This document shows positions 8,558-17,500 of a stretch of 64,000 bases of DNA, in pieces; position 1 is the first letter of the stretch, and the number at the start of each line of letters is the position of its first letter. The DNA comes from Gemmatimonadota bacterium. GTDB lineage: Bacteria; Gemmatimonadota; Gemmatimonadetes; Longimicrobiales; Gaopeijiaceae. The position numbers and the translations under genes are program-made. The notes below the pieces were generated by a model. That model saw nothing but the letters and a program-made list of their open reading frames with translations, had not been told where the DNA came from and ran no database searches. The stretch spans positions 193,501 to 257,500 of the forward strand of contig JAWKQN010000009.1 of the NCBI GenBank assembly GCA_041390125.1. The letters run 5' to 3'.

Positions 8558-8587
8558 GGCCGCGGAGACCTCCGGGTCCCCGCGGCC
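8558..8587. terminator. Bidirectional hairpin between convergent genes
   Basis: Arms GGCCGCGG (8558-8565) and CCGCGGCC (8580-8587), extendable with one bulge (ACGA and TTCGT outside), in the gap between two convergent genes. No T run on either side, so an intrinsic terminator is likely by position and stem strength only. Confidence 0.5.
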
Positions 8588-8701
8588 TTCGTCCATCCCG
8601 TCAGCGGCGACGCGGTCGACGACCACCTCGTCGTGCGTGGCGTGCCGTTGCCGCGCCGTCCGATCGTTCGAGGCTGGGCCCGGTCCCGCGGTCCGGCCCG
8701 G

Positions 8702-10627
8702 TCAGGACACCGGCCGGGTCTTCGGCACCAACTGGGTGATCCAGATCCCGCTGTTCAGGTCCGACGAGTAGATCCGTCCCTTGTGGATCTGCGCGCCCCA
8801 GGCCATCGGCCAGTTGGCCACGGTCGTTTCGGCGTCCGTGGTGCGGAGCGCGGCGATCTCGCGGCCCTGGGCGTACAGATCCCCGCGCAGCTCGCCGGAG
8901 ATGTCCACCACGCGCAACCCGGCCTGGTAGTAGCCCACGTAGAGCCGGTCGTCCTCCACCCACACATTGTGCGCGCCCGCCTCCGGGACCTCGTAGAAGG
9001 CCACCTCGACCGGGTTCTCGATGTCCGCTACGTCCACCACGTGGATGTAGCCACGCGCCTCGATGGGCCGATCGGCGTTCCATCCGTCCGGGAAGATCTC
9101 GTCTCCCAGGAAGAGGTAGCGGCCGGAGCGCCATGCGACGTGCGTGTTGCCGATCGGGTACGCGTAACGGCTCACGAACGTGGGCGTGCGCGGCGTCCCG
9201 CCGTGGGTGCCGGCGCCGACATCCAGGATGACGACGCCGTCGTCCCAGTAGGAGAGGAAGGCGTACCCGTCCTGGACGATCACGTCGTGCAGCGTCTTGC
9301 CCTGCTTGTCGAGGCCCCACCGACCGACCTCCACCAGCGCGCCCGGATCGGAGATGTCCAGGATGTGGATGTCGGACGTGCCGTTGTGCACCGCGTAGAC
9401 GAGGTCGCGCTCCCCGTCGATCCAGACGTTGTGCACTCCACCCGTGACCGTCTCCTCGTAGTGGGAGATCACACGGGGGTGGGCGGGCGTGGCGAGGTCC
9501 AGCATCACGATGCCGTTGCGCCGGTTGGAGGCGCCCTCCCGGGTCACGATGCCGACGCGCCGGTTCGGGTGGATCTTCACGTCGTTGATCCGGCGCGCGT
9601 CGAGCTGCAGCGAGTCCGTCAGCACGGGCCGCGCCGCGTCGGTCACGTCCCACACCTTCATCCAGTCGTGCATGAAGGTGCCTACGTAGACGTAGTCCCG
9701 TCCGTCCAGGCCTTCGAAGACCCACATGTCCCCGGAGTGGTGGGTGGCGATCCCGCCCCGTCCCACCTGCACCAGGGTCTCCTCCGACGTGCGGGCTTCG
9801 ACGTCCAGCACGGTGGTGGTGGCCGCGCCCTCCCCCACCAGGGCAGTGACCACGTAGCGGCCTGGCCGCTCGGCCACGAACACGCCTGTTCCGTCCTCGT
9901 CGTCGATCTGCGCGCCACTCCCGCCGACGCTCCACGAGGGATGGACGGCCGCCGCTCCTCCCTGGCCCCGGGCCGTCACCCGAAGGCGCACCACATCCCC
10001 CGTGCGCACGAGCTCCGTGGCGGGGGGCGCTCCTTCGACCGACAGCGTGAGCGGCCCGTCGTCCGTCACGGTGAAGTCCAGGGTGGCCGACGCGTCCCCA
10101 CTCGTCACGTGCACCCGGGCCACCCCGGGACCCACCGCCCACACCCGACCCAGCGCGTCCACCCGGGCCACACCTTCCGCACTGGAGGCATAGCGCGCGG
10201 CGACCTCCTCCAGGGCGCCACCCTGCCGATCCCGCGCCGTGAGGCGGATGGGGACCGACGTACCCACGGCCAGCCGGAGCGCGGGCGCGGTGGCCGCGAG
10301 TTCGGCCGCCGGCAGCGGTGCCACCCGGACGATCACCACGGCGGGTGCGACGCCCGTCTGCCCGAGCGCGAGCGCGCGAGCCTCCGCGCGACCGGATGCG
10401 AGCGCGCGCACGCTCCCGTCGGCGGACAGCGCGATCACGTCCGTGTCGGTGGTGAACCACCGCACGCCCGCTCCGGCGCGCGCGCCACCGCCGGCATCCC
10501 GCACGGTGGCGGCCAACGTGGCGGAGTCGCCGACCGTCAGCTCGATCACGGCGGGCTCGGCCACCACGCGCGGACCCGGGTCCTGCGCGGCCTGGAGGAC
10601 CGCGCCCATCAGGAACGGCAGCAGCAT
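8702..10627 (-). CDS. Secreted Ig-like plus LVIVD-repeat beta-propeller protein
   Basis: A 641-residue exported protein of unknown role. After a short signal peptide (MLLPFLMGAVLQAAQ) come Ig-like bacterial repeats (about 20-110 and 115-200) and another beta domain up to about 290. The C-terminal half is a chain of LVIVD-type repeats, each with a pattern such as WDVTDAARPVL, LDISDPGALVEVG or VDVADIENPVEVAFYE, which usually fold as a beta-propeller. Such proteins are commonly cell-surface or periplasmic and are thought to bind other molecules; no catalytic motif is visible. The gene begins 7 bases after the stop of a small lipoprotein gene, so it is probably the last gene of the pilin-containing operon. 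Confidence 0.8.
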   Translation of the reverse strand: MLLPFLMGAVLQAAQDPGPRVVAEPAVIELTVGDSATLAATVRDAGGGARAGAGVRWFTTDTDVIALSADGSVRALASGRAEARALALGQTGVAPAVVIVRVAPLPAAELAATAPALRLAVGTSVPIRLTARDRQGGALEEVAARYASSAEGVARVDALGRVWAVGPGVARVHVTSGDASATLDFTVTDDGPLTLSVEGAPPATELVRTGDVVRLRVTARGQGGAAAVHPSWSVGGSGAQIDDEDGTGVFVAERPGRYVVTALVGEGAATTTVLDVEARTSEETLVQVGRGGIATHHSGDMWVFEGLDGRDYVYVGTFMHDWMKVWDVTDAARPVLTDSLQLDARRINDVKIHPNRRVGIVTREGASNRRNGIVMLDLATPAHPRVISHYEETVTGGVHNVWIDGERDLVYAVHNGTSDIHILDISDPGALVEVGRWGLDKQGKTLHDVIVQDGYAFLSYWDDGVVILDVGAGTHGGTPRTPTFVSRYAYPIGNTHVAWRSGRYLFLGDEIFPDGWNADRPIEARGYIHVVDVADIENPVEVAFYEVPEAGAHNVWVEDDRLYVGYYQAGLRVVDISGELRGDLYAQGREIAALRTTDAETTVANWPMAWGAQIHKGRIYSSDLNSGIWITQLVPKTRPVS

Positions 10628-10634
10628 GGCGGGC

Positions 10635-11036
10635 CTACCGGGTTCGGGTCGTCACCTCGATGACGCCGTTGGAATAGTTGGTGCCGTACAGGGTCGTGGC
10701 GTCGCGTCCGTTCCGGAAGCGCATCTCGCGCACATCGGAGGAGCGCACGGAGCTCAGCACCTGCAGGCCCCCGGCGACCGGCCGGCCGTCGATGTGGACC
10801 TGGGGACCGATGGCACCGGTGCGGCTCGTCAGCCAGCCAGCGCGCAATCTCTGCACGGCCTCGAGCGCGGACATGGAGGGGATCTCCGCCAGCTCGGACT
10901 CGGTGATCAGGTTGCGCCCCCCGCGGGCAGCGCTGCTGCCCGATCCGCCCGAGGATCCCGAGGCGCACCCGCCCACCGCGGACGCGAGCAGGAGGAACAG
11001 GAAGAGGGGAATCGTGCGAACGAAGCGACTGGTCAT
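10635..11036 (-). CDS. Small lipoprotein resembling a TonB-receptor plug fragment
   Basis: A 133-residue protein with a lipoprotein signal (lipobox VGGC) and a glycine/serine-rich spacer. A compact domain follows with the look of a TonB-dependent receptor plug: ITESELAEIP near the start, HIDGRPVAGG in the middle, and a closing DATTLYGTNYSNGVIEVTT pattern. No beta-barrel follows, so it cannot be a complete receptor. Similar short plug-like lipoproteins are, to my knowledge, frequent in Gemmatimonadota, with no established role. The ATG at 11036 has GGAGG 4-5 bases upstream. It lies just upstream of the LVIVD protein and probably shares its transcript. Confidence 0.7.
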   Translation of the reverse strand: MTSRFVRTIPLFLFLLLASAVGGCASGSSGGSGSSAARGGRNLITESELAEIPSMSALEAVQRLRAGWLTSRTGAIGPQVHIDGRPVAGGLQVLSSVRSSDVREMRFRNGRDATTLYGTNYSNGVIEVTTRTR

Positions 11037-11060
11037 GAGGCCTCCGGTGTGGGGTGGTGC

Positions 11061-11465
11061 TCAGAGTCCCTTCTGGGCCCGGAGCAACAGCTCGAGGAGC
11101 TTGATGTCGGGCATGAGTCCGAGGGCGTCCGAGCCGGGGTGGGGATAGCGGTAGCGGTCCTGGCTGGACTCCGAGGAGAAGACCACCACGTTCCCGATCA
11201 ACTGTCCGTACTCGTAGCGGGGGCTGACCTCCGCCCGCCAGGTGCGCTCCTCACGGTCGACGAACCACCGGTACTGGGGATTCTGGACGGCGATGGTCAG
11301 CGTGCTGGCCACGGGCGGGCGCGCCCCTTCGACGATGGCCTGCAGGCGACACCGGGGGTCATCCACCCCCTTGAGCATCACACGCCACTGCGGGCCCTCC
11401 CGCACCGCCGACGTCACCTCCCATGTCCGTCCCCCGCGCTCGATGCGCAGCCCCTGGATACCCAA
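11061..11465 (-). CDS. Hypothetical protein downstream of the pilin genes
   Basis: A 134-residue protein I do not recognise. It starts at TTG (11465) with GGAAGG 8 bases upstream and follows the PilX-like gene by 4 bases, so it is part of the pilin operon. The composition is mixed alpha/beta, with many aromatic residues in YRWFVDREERTW and SPRYEYGQL, and it ends in a leucine-rich helix (IKLLELLLRAQKG). No signal peptide, membrane segment or known motif is visible. A role linked to the pseudopilins is suggested only by position. Confidence 0.6.
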   Translation of the reverse strand: MGIQGLRIERGGRTWEVTSAVREGPQWRVMLKGVDDPRCRLQAIVEGARPPVASTLTIAVQNPQYRWFVDREERTWRAEVSPRYEYGQLIGNVVVFSSESSQDRYRYPHPGSDALGLMPDIKLLELLLRAQKGL

Positions 11466-11469
11466 TGGA

Positions 11470-12702
11470 TCAGCCTTCCAACGCGGTGAAGTCGAGCCAG
11501 CTCCTGGCCGGGATCGGTTCAGCCCGCGTCAACGCGGGATTGTTCAGGATCGCGCGGTCGATGGCGCACCGGGAGCTTGCGATCCAGACCTCCCGCACCG
11601 TGCTGGGGTTGCGCGCATGGATGTCCGCCGCCCGGACGTTGCCCGCCAACAGCACCCCTCCGCCGTCGATGGTCAGGGTGCCCTGGACGACGACCGCTCC
11701 GTAGAAGCGGACGTCCTCTCCCACCATCAGGTCCCCTTCGACCAGCAGGATGCCCTGCCCCACCGTCCCGGCCGCGAGCTGCAGGCTGCCCGTGGAATGC
11801 ACGACCGGGAAATAGCGCCCGCAGGGCCCCATCGGGTCGGTCGGGGCGCCCCAATTGGTGGCGCTGGCCTCCTGGCACAGCCCGTTGGCATCGAGCTGCG
11901 GCGTGGCGGGACCGAAGGCGCCGCCGGTGACGCGCACGTCCGCCACCGCTACGAGCTCTGCCCACGTCAGCCCCCCATAGCTGGTCAGGGCGGCCGCGGT
12001 CAGCGCGGGATCCTCCACCACGGGAGGCACCCCCGACACAACGGCCGGTCCGGCGGTCGTGACCGCCGAATCGTCCGGCAGGATCACGCCGGCCATGCCG
12101 CCCCCAGCCGCTCCGCAGACCGGGGCCCAGGACAACGGGGTGAAGTCGGCGCCCGTCACGCCCACGTCGCCCTCCAACGCGAGGCCCGACAGACTGAGCG
12201 CGGCAGAGCCGGCGGTGAACAGGGGGCTGTTCAGGCGCGTGAGGACTGCGATGCGGTGTTCGATGCCGGGATCGGCGAAGAGGCCGCCCCGACTGTCCAG
12301 CAGGTACAGGCGCTCGGAGACCCGGCGCACGTCGATGGTGGCGCTGCCCTCCCGGGCCAGGCTGGTGATCTGGTCCGTCTGGCCCGGGGGAAGCAGTCCG
12401 AAGCGCTCCCCCTGCCAGTTGGACAGCACCTCGGCGATGCCGGTCTCGGCGACGTCCAGCGCGCGCTGGGCGCGGTCGCTGGCCATGGAGATCCGCGTCT
12501 CCTGCCGCGCAGCGTAGAAGCCGCCGGTCACCACGAGCCCGAGGATCGAAAGCGCGACCAGCGCCAGCAGGAACGCCACTCCCCGCTCGTCCGGCCATCG
12601 AGCCGCTTCGGGTCCACCTGCAGGACCGCCCGCACCCGACCCGGGCGGGTCAGTTGCGCAGCGAGACGCGTGTGGTGAGGGAATCGGCGATCGGGGACCC
12701 AT
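11470..12702 (-). CDS. PilX-like minor pilin/pilus assembly protein
   Basis: A protein of about 410 residues with a type IV pilin-like N-terminal helix (ERGVAFLLALVALSILGLVV), preceded by charged residues. This is the usual form of PilX, whose prepilin-type cleavage precedes the hydrophobic stretch. The remaining 350 residues form a long glycine/valine-rich extracellular region. The first ATG (12702) lies inside pilW and gives a 42-residue leader; no closer ATG, GTG or TTG precedes the helix except the GTG inside it, so the true start is uncertain. It lacks the Glu5 seen in major pilins, as PilX proteins often do. It is part of a fimT-pilV-pilW-pilX order that supports the call. Confidence 0.7.
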   Translation of the reverse strand: MGPRSPIPSPHASRCATDPPGSGAGGPAGGPEAARWPDERGVAFLLALVALSILGLVVTGGFYAARQETRISMASDRAQRALDVAETGIAEVLSNWQGERFGLLPPGQTDQITSLAREGSATIDVRRVSERLYLLDSRGGLFADPGIEHRIAVLTRLNSPLFTAGSAALSLSGLALEGDVGVTGADFTPLSWAPVCGAAGGGMAGVILPDDSAVTTAGPAVVSGVPPVVEDPALTAAALTSYGGLTWAELVAVADVRVTGGAFGPATPQLDANGLCQEASATNWGAPTDPMGPCGRYFPVVHSTGSLQLAAGTVGQGILLVEGDLMVGEDVRFYGAVVVQGTLTIDGGGVLLAGNVRAADIHARNPSTVREVWIASSRCAIDRAILNNPALTRAEPIPARSWLDFTALEG

Positions 12703-13492
12703 CGGTGTCCAGCACGGGTGACGACGTCCGTACAGTCAGCTCAATCTGCGCGACGAGAAGGGGATCCGCCACCGTGTGCCCGAGCCCGTCCAGGAACCGG
12801 AGCTCCAGGCCGGAGCCGGTCGGGTCCAACGGCCCCACCAGGGGGACCGGTGCCGTGCCCGCGGTCCAACGCGCCAGATACCACCCATCCAGGAGGGGGC
12901 GGAGCCCGTACGTGTCGACCCGGAAGGTCCGGAGGGGAGCGCCCACCGCGAGGGTGTTGGTCCCGAGCGTCGGCGACAGGGCCAGGAGCTCGACCCGCTC
13001 CCCGGCGCCCCCGCCCGGACACCCGACGGTGGTGTCCACGGGGCCTGCGACCCCGATCAGCCACCGGTCGTCGTGGGCGCTGGCCGGGTCGTTCTCGGCC
13101 CACACCATCACGGAGTCGCCCGGCGCCACCGTGCCCGCGTAGGGCTCGAAGACCACGCTGGGCGCCGCGCCCACGTCGCAGGCGATCCGGAACGCCATGG
13201 CGCTGCGCACCCGCACGCTGTCGGGGCCGAAGCCGATGAGGTCTCCCGCCGCCGCGCTGGCCTCGCGCAGCGTCGCCGTCAGCACGTCCGCGGCGGCCCG
13301 GACGGTCTGTTGCGTCGTCAGACGCGCCGCCGTGCGGGAGAAGGTGCGCTCGTTGACCAGCACGACCTGGTAGATGGCGAGCAGCAGCAACGCGCCCAGC
13401 GCGGTCGCCAGGACCAGCTCCACCAGCGTGAAGCCGGCGCGTCCGCTCCCCGGCACTCCCGCCCGGTGGCGCCCGGGCACGCCTCGCCTCAC
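12650..13492 (-). CDS. PilW-like minor pilin
   Basis: A 280-residue prepilin-like protein. The prepilin peptidase site is GRAG|FTLVELVLATALG, with the conserved Phe at +1 and Glu at +5, followed by one transmembrane helix. The large C-terminal part is probably exposed and includes two cysteines (IACDVG and VGCPGG) that might pair. The GTG start overlaps the upstream stop as GTGA, which fixes the reading frame start and indicates coupling. It is likely incorporated at the tip or base of a type IV pilus or a type II secretion pseudopilus. The major pilin and the assembly ATPases are not in this window. Confidence 0.8.
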   Translation of the reverse strand: MRRGVPGRHRAGVPGSGRAGFTLVELVLATALGALLLLAIYQVVLVNERTFSRTAARLTTQQTVRAAADVLTATLREASAAAGDLIGFGPDSVRVRSAMAFRIACDVGAAPSVVFEPYAGTVAPGDSVMVWAENDPASAHDDRWLIGVAGPVDTTVGCPGGGAGERVELLALSPTLGTNTLAVGAPLRTFRVDTYGLRPLLDGWYLARWTAGTAPVPLVGPLDPTGSGLELRFLDGLGHTVADPLLVAQIELTVRTSSPVLDTDGSPIADSLTTRVSLRN

Positions 13493-13875
13493 GGACGCGG
13501 GATCCGGTAGAACGCCGTATCCGCCACCGCGGGCATCAGGGTGGGAACCTCCCCCGGGGCGGGCGCGGCCAGGCCGGGCCCCACCGTGATCACCCGGATG
13601 TTCTTGACCCGCGGGAAGTCCTCCACGACCCAGCGCACGTCGAAGCGGCCCAGGAGTGCCGCCCCGTCGATCACGGAGTCGTACGGAGCCGCTCGCAGTC
13701 GCTCGATGGCGCTCTGGCGGGCTGCCGCGCGCTCGGTGCGCAGATCCGCGTCCGCGCCCTGGCGCACCAACAACGCCGACGTGCCCAGGAAGCCGAGGAT
13801 CCCGACGGCCAGGATCACGACCGCCACCACCAGCTCCACCAGGGTGAAGCCGGCCTCGGAGCTCGGGGACCTCAC
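13489..13875 (-). CDS. PilV-like minor pilin
   Basis: A 128-residue prepilin-like protein with a short leader and the site SEAG|FTLVELVVAVVILAVG, giving Phe+1, Glu+5 and a hydrophobic helix. The GTG at 13875 overlaps the upstream stop as GTGA; a longer reading frame to 14016 would put a 50-residue leader inside the neighbouring gene and is rejected. The C-terminal region is short and ends ADTAFYRIPRP. It belongs to the same four-gene pseudopilin set and probably helps start pilus assembly. Confidence 0.82.
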   Translation of the reverse strand: MRSPSSEAGFTLVELVVAVVILAVGILGFLGTSALLVRQGADADLRTERAAARQSAIERLRAAPYDSVIDGAALLGRFDVRWVVEDFPRVKNIRVITVGPGLAAPAPGEVPTLMPAVADTAFYRIPRP

Positions 13876-14324
13876 GACCCCTGCGGCCCTGGAAGGAACT
13901 GCCCGAGCGGGAGGAGCATCCCCTCCGCCCATCGCCCGTCGCGGGTGAAGCGCACGACCACCGGGTCGGGGACCGAGCCGCACGGCGGTGTGGCCACGCC
14001 CCGCGGACCGAAGCACTGCACCAACGTGGGCTCGACCTCCACGTCCGCGGTGACGCCGAAGCGCAGGACTTCGATCACCTCCGTGCCGTCCACCACCCAG
14101 GCGCTGTCTCCATCGGCGTCCAGCTCCAGTCGTATCCGGTGGCCCCGCTCCACTGCGGTGGCCCGGGCGCGCGCCGCCAACCCGGCGAACGCGGTCCGGG
14201 AGGCCCGCACGGCGTAGGAAGCGCGGGCCCTGCCCATGGCCGCCCAGGCCACTCCGAGGAGGGTCGCCGAGAGGGCCACGACGAGCGTGATCTCGAGCAG
14301 GGTGAAGCCGCGGCGGTCCCGCAT
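13872..14324 (-). CDS. GspH/FimT-type pseudopilin
   Basis: First gene of the pilin set, 150 residues. The leader is only six residues, MRDRRG|FTLLEITLVVALSATLLG, with Phe+1 and Glu+5 in place. The body carries the FimT/GspH-type pattern ARARATAVERGHRIRLELDADGDSAWV and two cysteines (QCFGPRG, PPCGSV). The ATG at 14324 has GGGGGA about 8 bases upstream. It follows tRNA-Arg and a hairpin on the same strand. Whether the system is a type IV pilus or a type II secretion system cannot be told from these minor pilins alone. Confidence 0.82.
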   Translation of the reverse strand: MRDRRGFTLLEITLVVALSATLLGVAWAAMGRARASYAVRASRTAFAGLAARARATAVERGHRIRLELDADGDSAWVVDGTEVIEVLRFGVTADVEVEPTLVQCFGPRGVATPPCGSVPDPVVVRFTRDGRWAEGMLLPLGQFLPGPQGS

Positions 14325-14354
14325 CGCCGGTATCCCCCTTTGCGCGTCAACCGA

Positions 14355-14379
14355 CCCGGCCGGAGTCGGTCCGGCCGGG
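14355..14379 (-). terminator. Hairpin downstream of tRNA-Arg
   Basis: Perfect 9-bp arms CCCGGCCGG (14355-14363) and CCGGCCGGG (14371-14379) with a 7-base loop, between tRNA-Arg and the first pilin gene on the same strand. No T run follows. Probable end or processing site of the tRNA transcript. Confidence 0.45.
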
Positions 14380-14417
14380 CCCGGGGTCGTCGGCCGGGTC
14401 CTCCCCGGCCCTCTTCA

Positions 14418-14491
14418 TGTCCCCGGCGCGACTCGAACGCGCGACCTATTGCTTAGGAGGCAATCGCTCTATCCACCTGAGCTACGGGGAC
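14418..14491 (-). tRNA. tRNA-Arg (anticodon CCT)
   Basis: A 74-nt cloverleaf on the minus strand. The acceptor arms are GTCCCCG (14491-14485) and CGGGGAC (14425-14419), with A as discriminator. The anticodon stem ATTGC/GCAAT encloses the loop CTCCTAA, giving anticodon CCT, which reads AGG. The T arm contains GTTCGAGTC. CCA is not encoded. Confidence 0.95.
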
Positions 14492-14599
14492 CGCAGGCGG
14501 TCCGGGCGACGGGGGTTCCGTCCGGGTGACGCCGGGGGGAAAGGTAGGGGTTGGCGCAGCGGCGTCCAACCGGACGACAGCCGTCGGCTCGAGCGCGTC

Positions 14600-17500
14600 T
14601 CAGACGGCGCCGCGCAACACGGCTTCCAGGTCCGTCACGTCCACCGGCTTGACCAGGTGGGCGTCGAACCCGGCGGCTCGGCTCCGTCGACGATCCTCGT
14701 CCTGACCCCAGCCGGTGAGGGCGACCAGCAGGAGGTCGTGCCCTTGCCGGGCCGCCCGTAGCCGGCGGGCCACCTCCAAGCCGTCCATCCCGGGCATGCC
14801 GAGGTCCAGCAGCACGACGTCCGGCCGAAAGGAATCCACCACGCGCAGCGCGTCGGTCCCGTCCGCCACACTCTGCGTGACATGACCGCGGAGCCCGAGC
14901 AGGGTTGCCAGGGTCTGACCCGCGTCGGCGTTGTCGTCGACGACCAGGATCCGTCGGTGGCCTGCGGCGGTCGCCTGACGGGTGTCCACGGTCTCCTCGC
15001 CCACGGGAGTGTGGTGCCCCGAATCGAGGGGGAGCGTGACCGTGAACGTGCTTCCCTCACCCACGCCCGGGCTGTCCACGCGGACCGCGCCCCCATGCAT
15101 CTCCACGAGGGTGCGTACCAGGGAAAGACCGATCCCCAGCCCGGTCGCGCCACTCCCCTGTCCCTGTGTGAACATGTCGAAGATGCGCTCGGCCATGTCG
15201 GCTGCGATTCCCCGCCCGTCGTCGTGGACGGATACGTGCGCCCTCGCGTCGTCCATCCCGACGTGCAGAGTCACGCGTCCCCCCTGTGGCGTGTACTTGG
15301 CCGCGTTGTCGAGCAGGTTGGTCACGACCTGCACCAGCCGCACGTCGTCTCCCCACACCCATACCGGCGTCTCCGGCATCCGTAGCGTCAGCGTGTGGCC
15401 TCCACGTTCCACGGCGGACCGGGCGTTCTCGACGGCGTGGGTCACGACCGCGCGCAGATCGACCCGGGTGCGGCGCAGGACGACCGTGCCGCGGCTGAGG
15501 CGCGAGAGATCGAGAAGGTCGTCGATCAGGCGCACCATGTGCCCGACCTGGCGTCCGATGACGTCCCGCGCGCGTTGGAGGCTCGGATCCTCCGGCCCCA
15601 GGGTGTTGAGGATCTCCACGGCGCTGCGGATCGGGGCGAGCGGATTCCGCAGCTCGTGCGCCAGCGTGGCCAGGAACTCGTCCTTCCGACGGTCCCCCTC
15701 GCGCAGCGCTTCCTCCGCCACCTTGCGCTCGTGCACGTCGATCACGGAGCCACTGAAGCCCTCGAACGCACCATCGGCTCCGAAGCGCGGAGCGCCTGCG
15801 TCGATGGCCCAACGGTAGGCACCGTCCGCACGACGGATCCGGTAGTCCAGCTGGAAGGCCTCGCGCCGCGCGTTGCTCTCCAGGAAGATCCGCTCCGATC
15901 GCCGCCGGTCGTCCGGGTGGACGGCCTCGAGCCATCCGAATCCCAGGCTCTCCTCCTCCCTCTGGCCGGTGAAGGTGTGCCATCCCCGCGAGAGGAAGAC
16001 GCAGGCACCCGTTGGATCGGTCATCCACAGCATGGCGGGTGCGGTGTGGGCCATGACCCGGAACCGCTGCTCACTCTCGGCAATGGCACGCTGCGCTTCC
16101 CGACGCACGCTCGCCAGCTCGAGCTGCGCACCTACACGCACCACCAGCTCACGCGCGCTGAACGGCTTGGTCAGGTAGTCGTCGGCTCCCGCTTCCGCGG
16201 CACCGAGCCGTGCCTCCTCGCCCGCTCGAGCGGAGAGGAGGATCACCGGCACGTCACCGAGGTCGGGGTCGGCGCGCAGCGCGGCGAGGAGCTCGAAGCC
16301 GTTCAACCCGGGCATCATGACGTCCGCCAGCACGAGGTCGGGCCGCCTTTGCCGCGCCGCGCTCAACGCCGCCTCGCCGTCCGCGGCCGCCTCGACGTCG
16401 AAGCGGGGCGAGAGCAGCTCGGTCACATAGGCGCGCAGGTCGGCGTTGTCGTCCGCCCAGAGCACGCGCGGGCGGGCGGTCGGGCCGCTGCCGCGCACGC
16501 CCCGGTGCACCTCGCTGTCCTGCTCGCCGTCGGACGACGGAGCGGGTGGGAGCCAGCGCAGCGCCTCCTCCACGTACCCGCGAGCATCGTCGACGCGCGG
16601 CGGCGCGTCCGTGGTCACCAGCCGGTCCGGGGGGAGGTGATCCGCTCCAAGGGGGATCGAGACCGTGAACGTACTCCCCTGCCCTTCGCGGCTGCGGACC
16701 TGCACCTGGCCACCGTGCACCCGCGCCAGCGCATCCACCAGGGCCAGCCCGATGCCGGTGCCTTCGTGGGATCGCCTTCGGGCACCCTCGATCCGATGGA
16801 AGCGTTCGAAGACGCGTGGCAACTCGGCGTCGGAGATTCCCACGCCGGTGTCCTCCACCTCCAGCTGCACCTCGGAAGCGGTTTCCTTCAGGCGGACCGT
16901 GATCCCGCCTTCGAACGTGAACTTGAAGGCGTTCGAGACGAGGTTGAGGACGATCTTCTCCCAGAGGTCGCGGTCGACATGGACGGGCGCCGTCACGGGG
17001 GGACAGTCCACGTGGAGGAAGAGGCCGCCCGCCTCCACGGTCGAGCGGAACACACTCGCGAGATCGCGCGTGAGGGCGGCGATGTCGGTGCGTTCGAAGC
17101 GCGCGTCCGCGCGGCCGGCCTCGACGCGTGAGAACGACAGCATGGTGTTGACGAGCTTGAGCAGCCTCACGCTGTTCCGATGCACACGCTCCACCTGGGA
17201 CCGGATCTCCGGCGCCAACGGCCCTTCGCGATCGTCCAACAGGTCCTCGAGCGGCCCCAGCATCAGTGTGAGCGGAGTCCGGAACTCGTGACTGACGTTG
17301 CTGAAGAACGTGGTCTTGGCCCGATCCAGCTCGGCAAGGGCCTGGGCCCGGCGCTGCTCCTGCTGGAACGCCCGCGCCTGGGTGATCGCCGTCTCCACAT
17401 GGGTCGCCAGCAGGGTGGCGAAGCCCCCGTAGTCGTCGTCGAAGACCAGTCGGGGACTCAGGCCGATGACGAGAAACCCATCGGGCCGGCTCTCGCCGGT

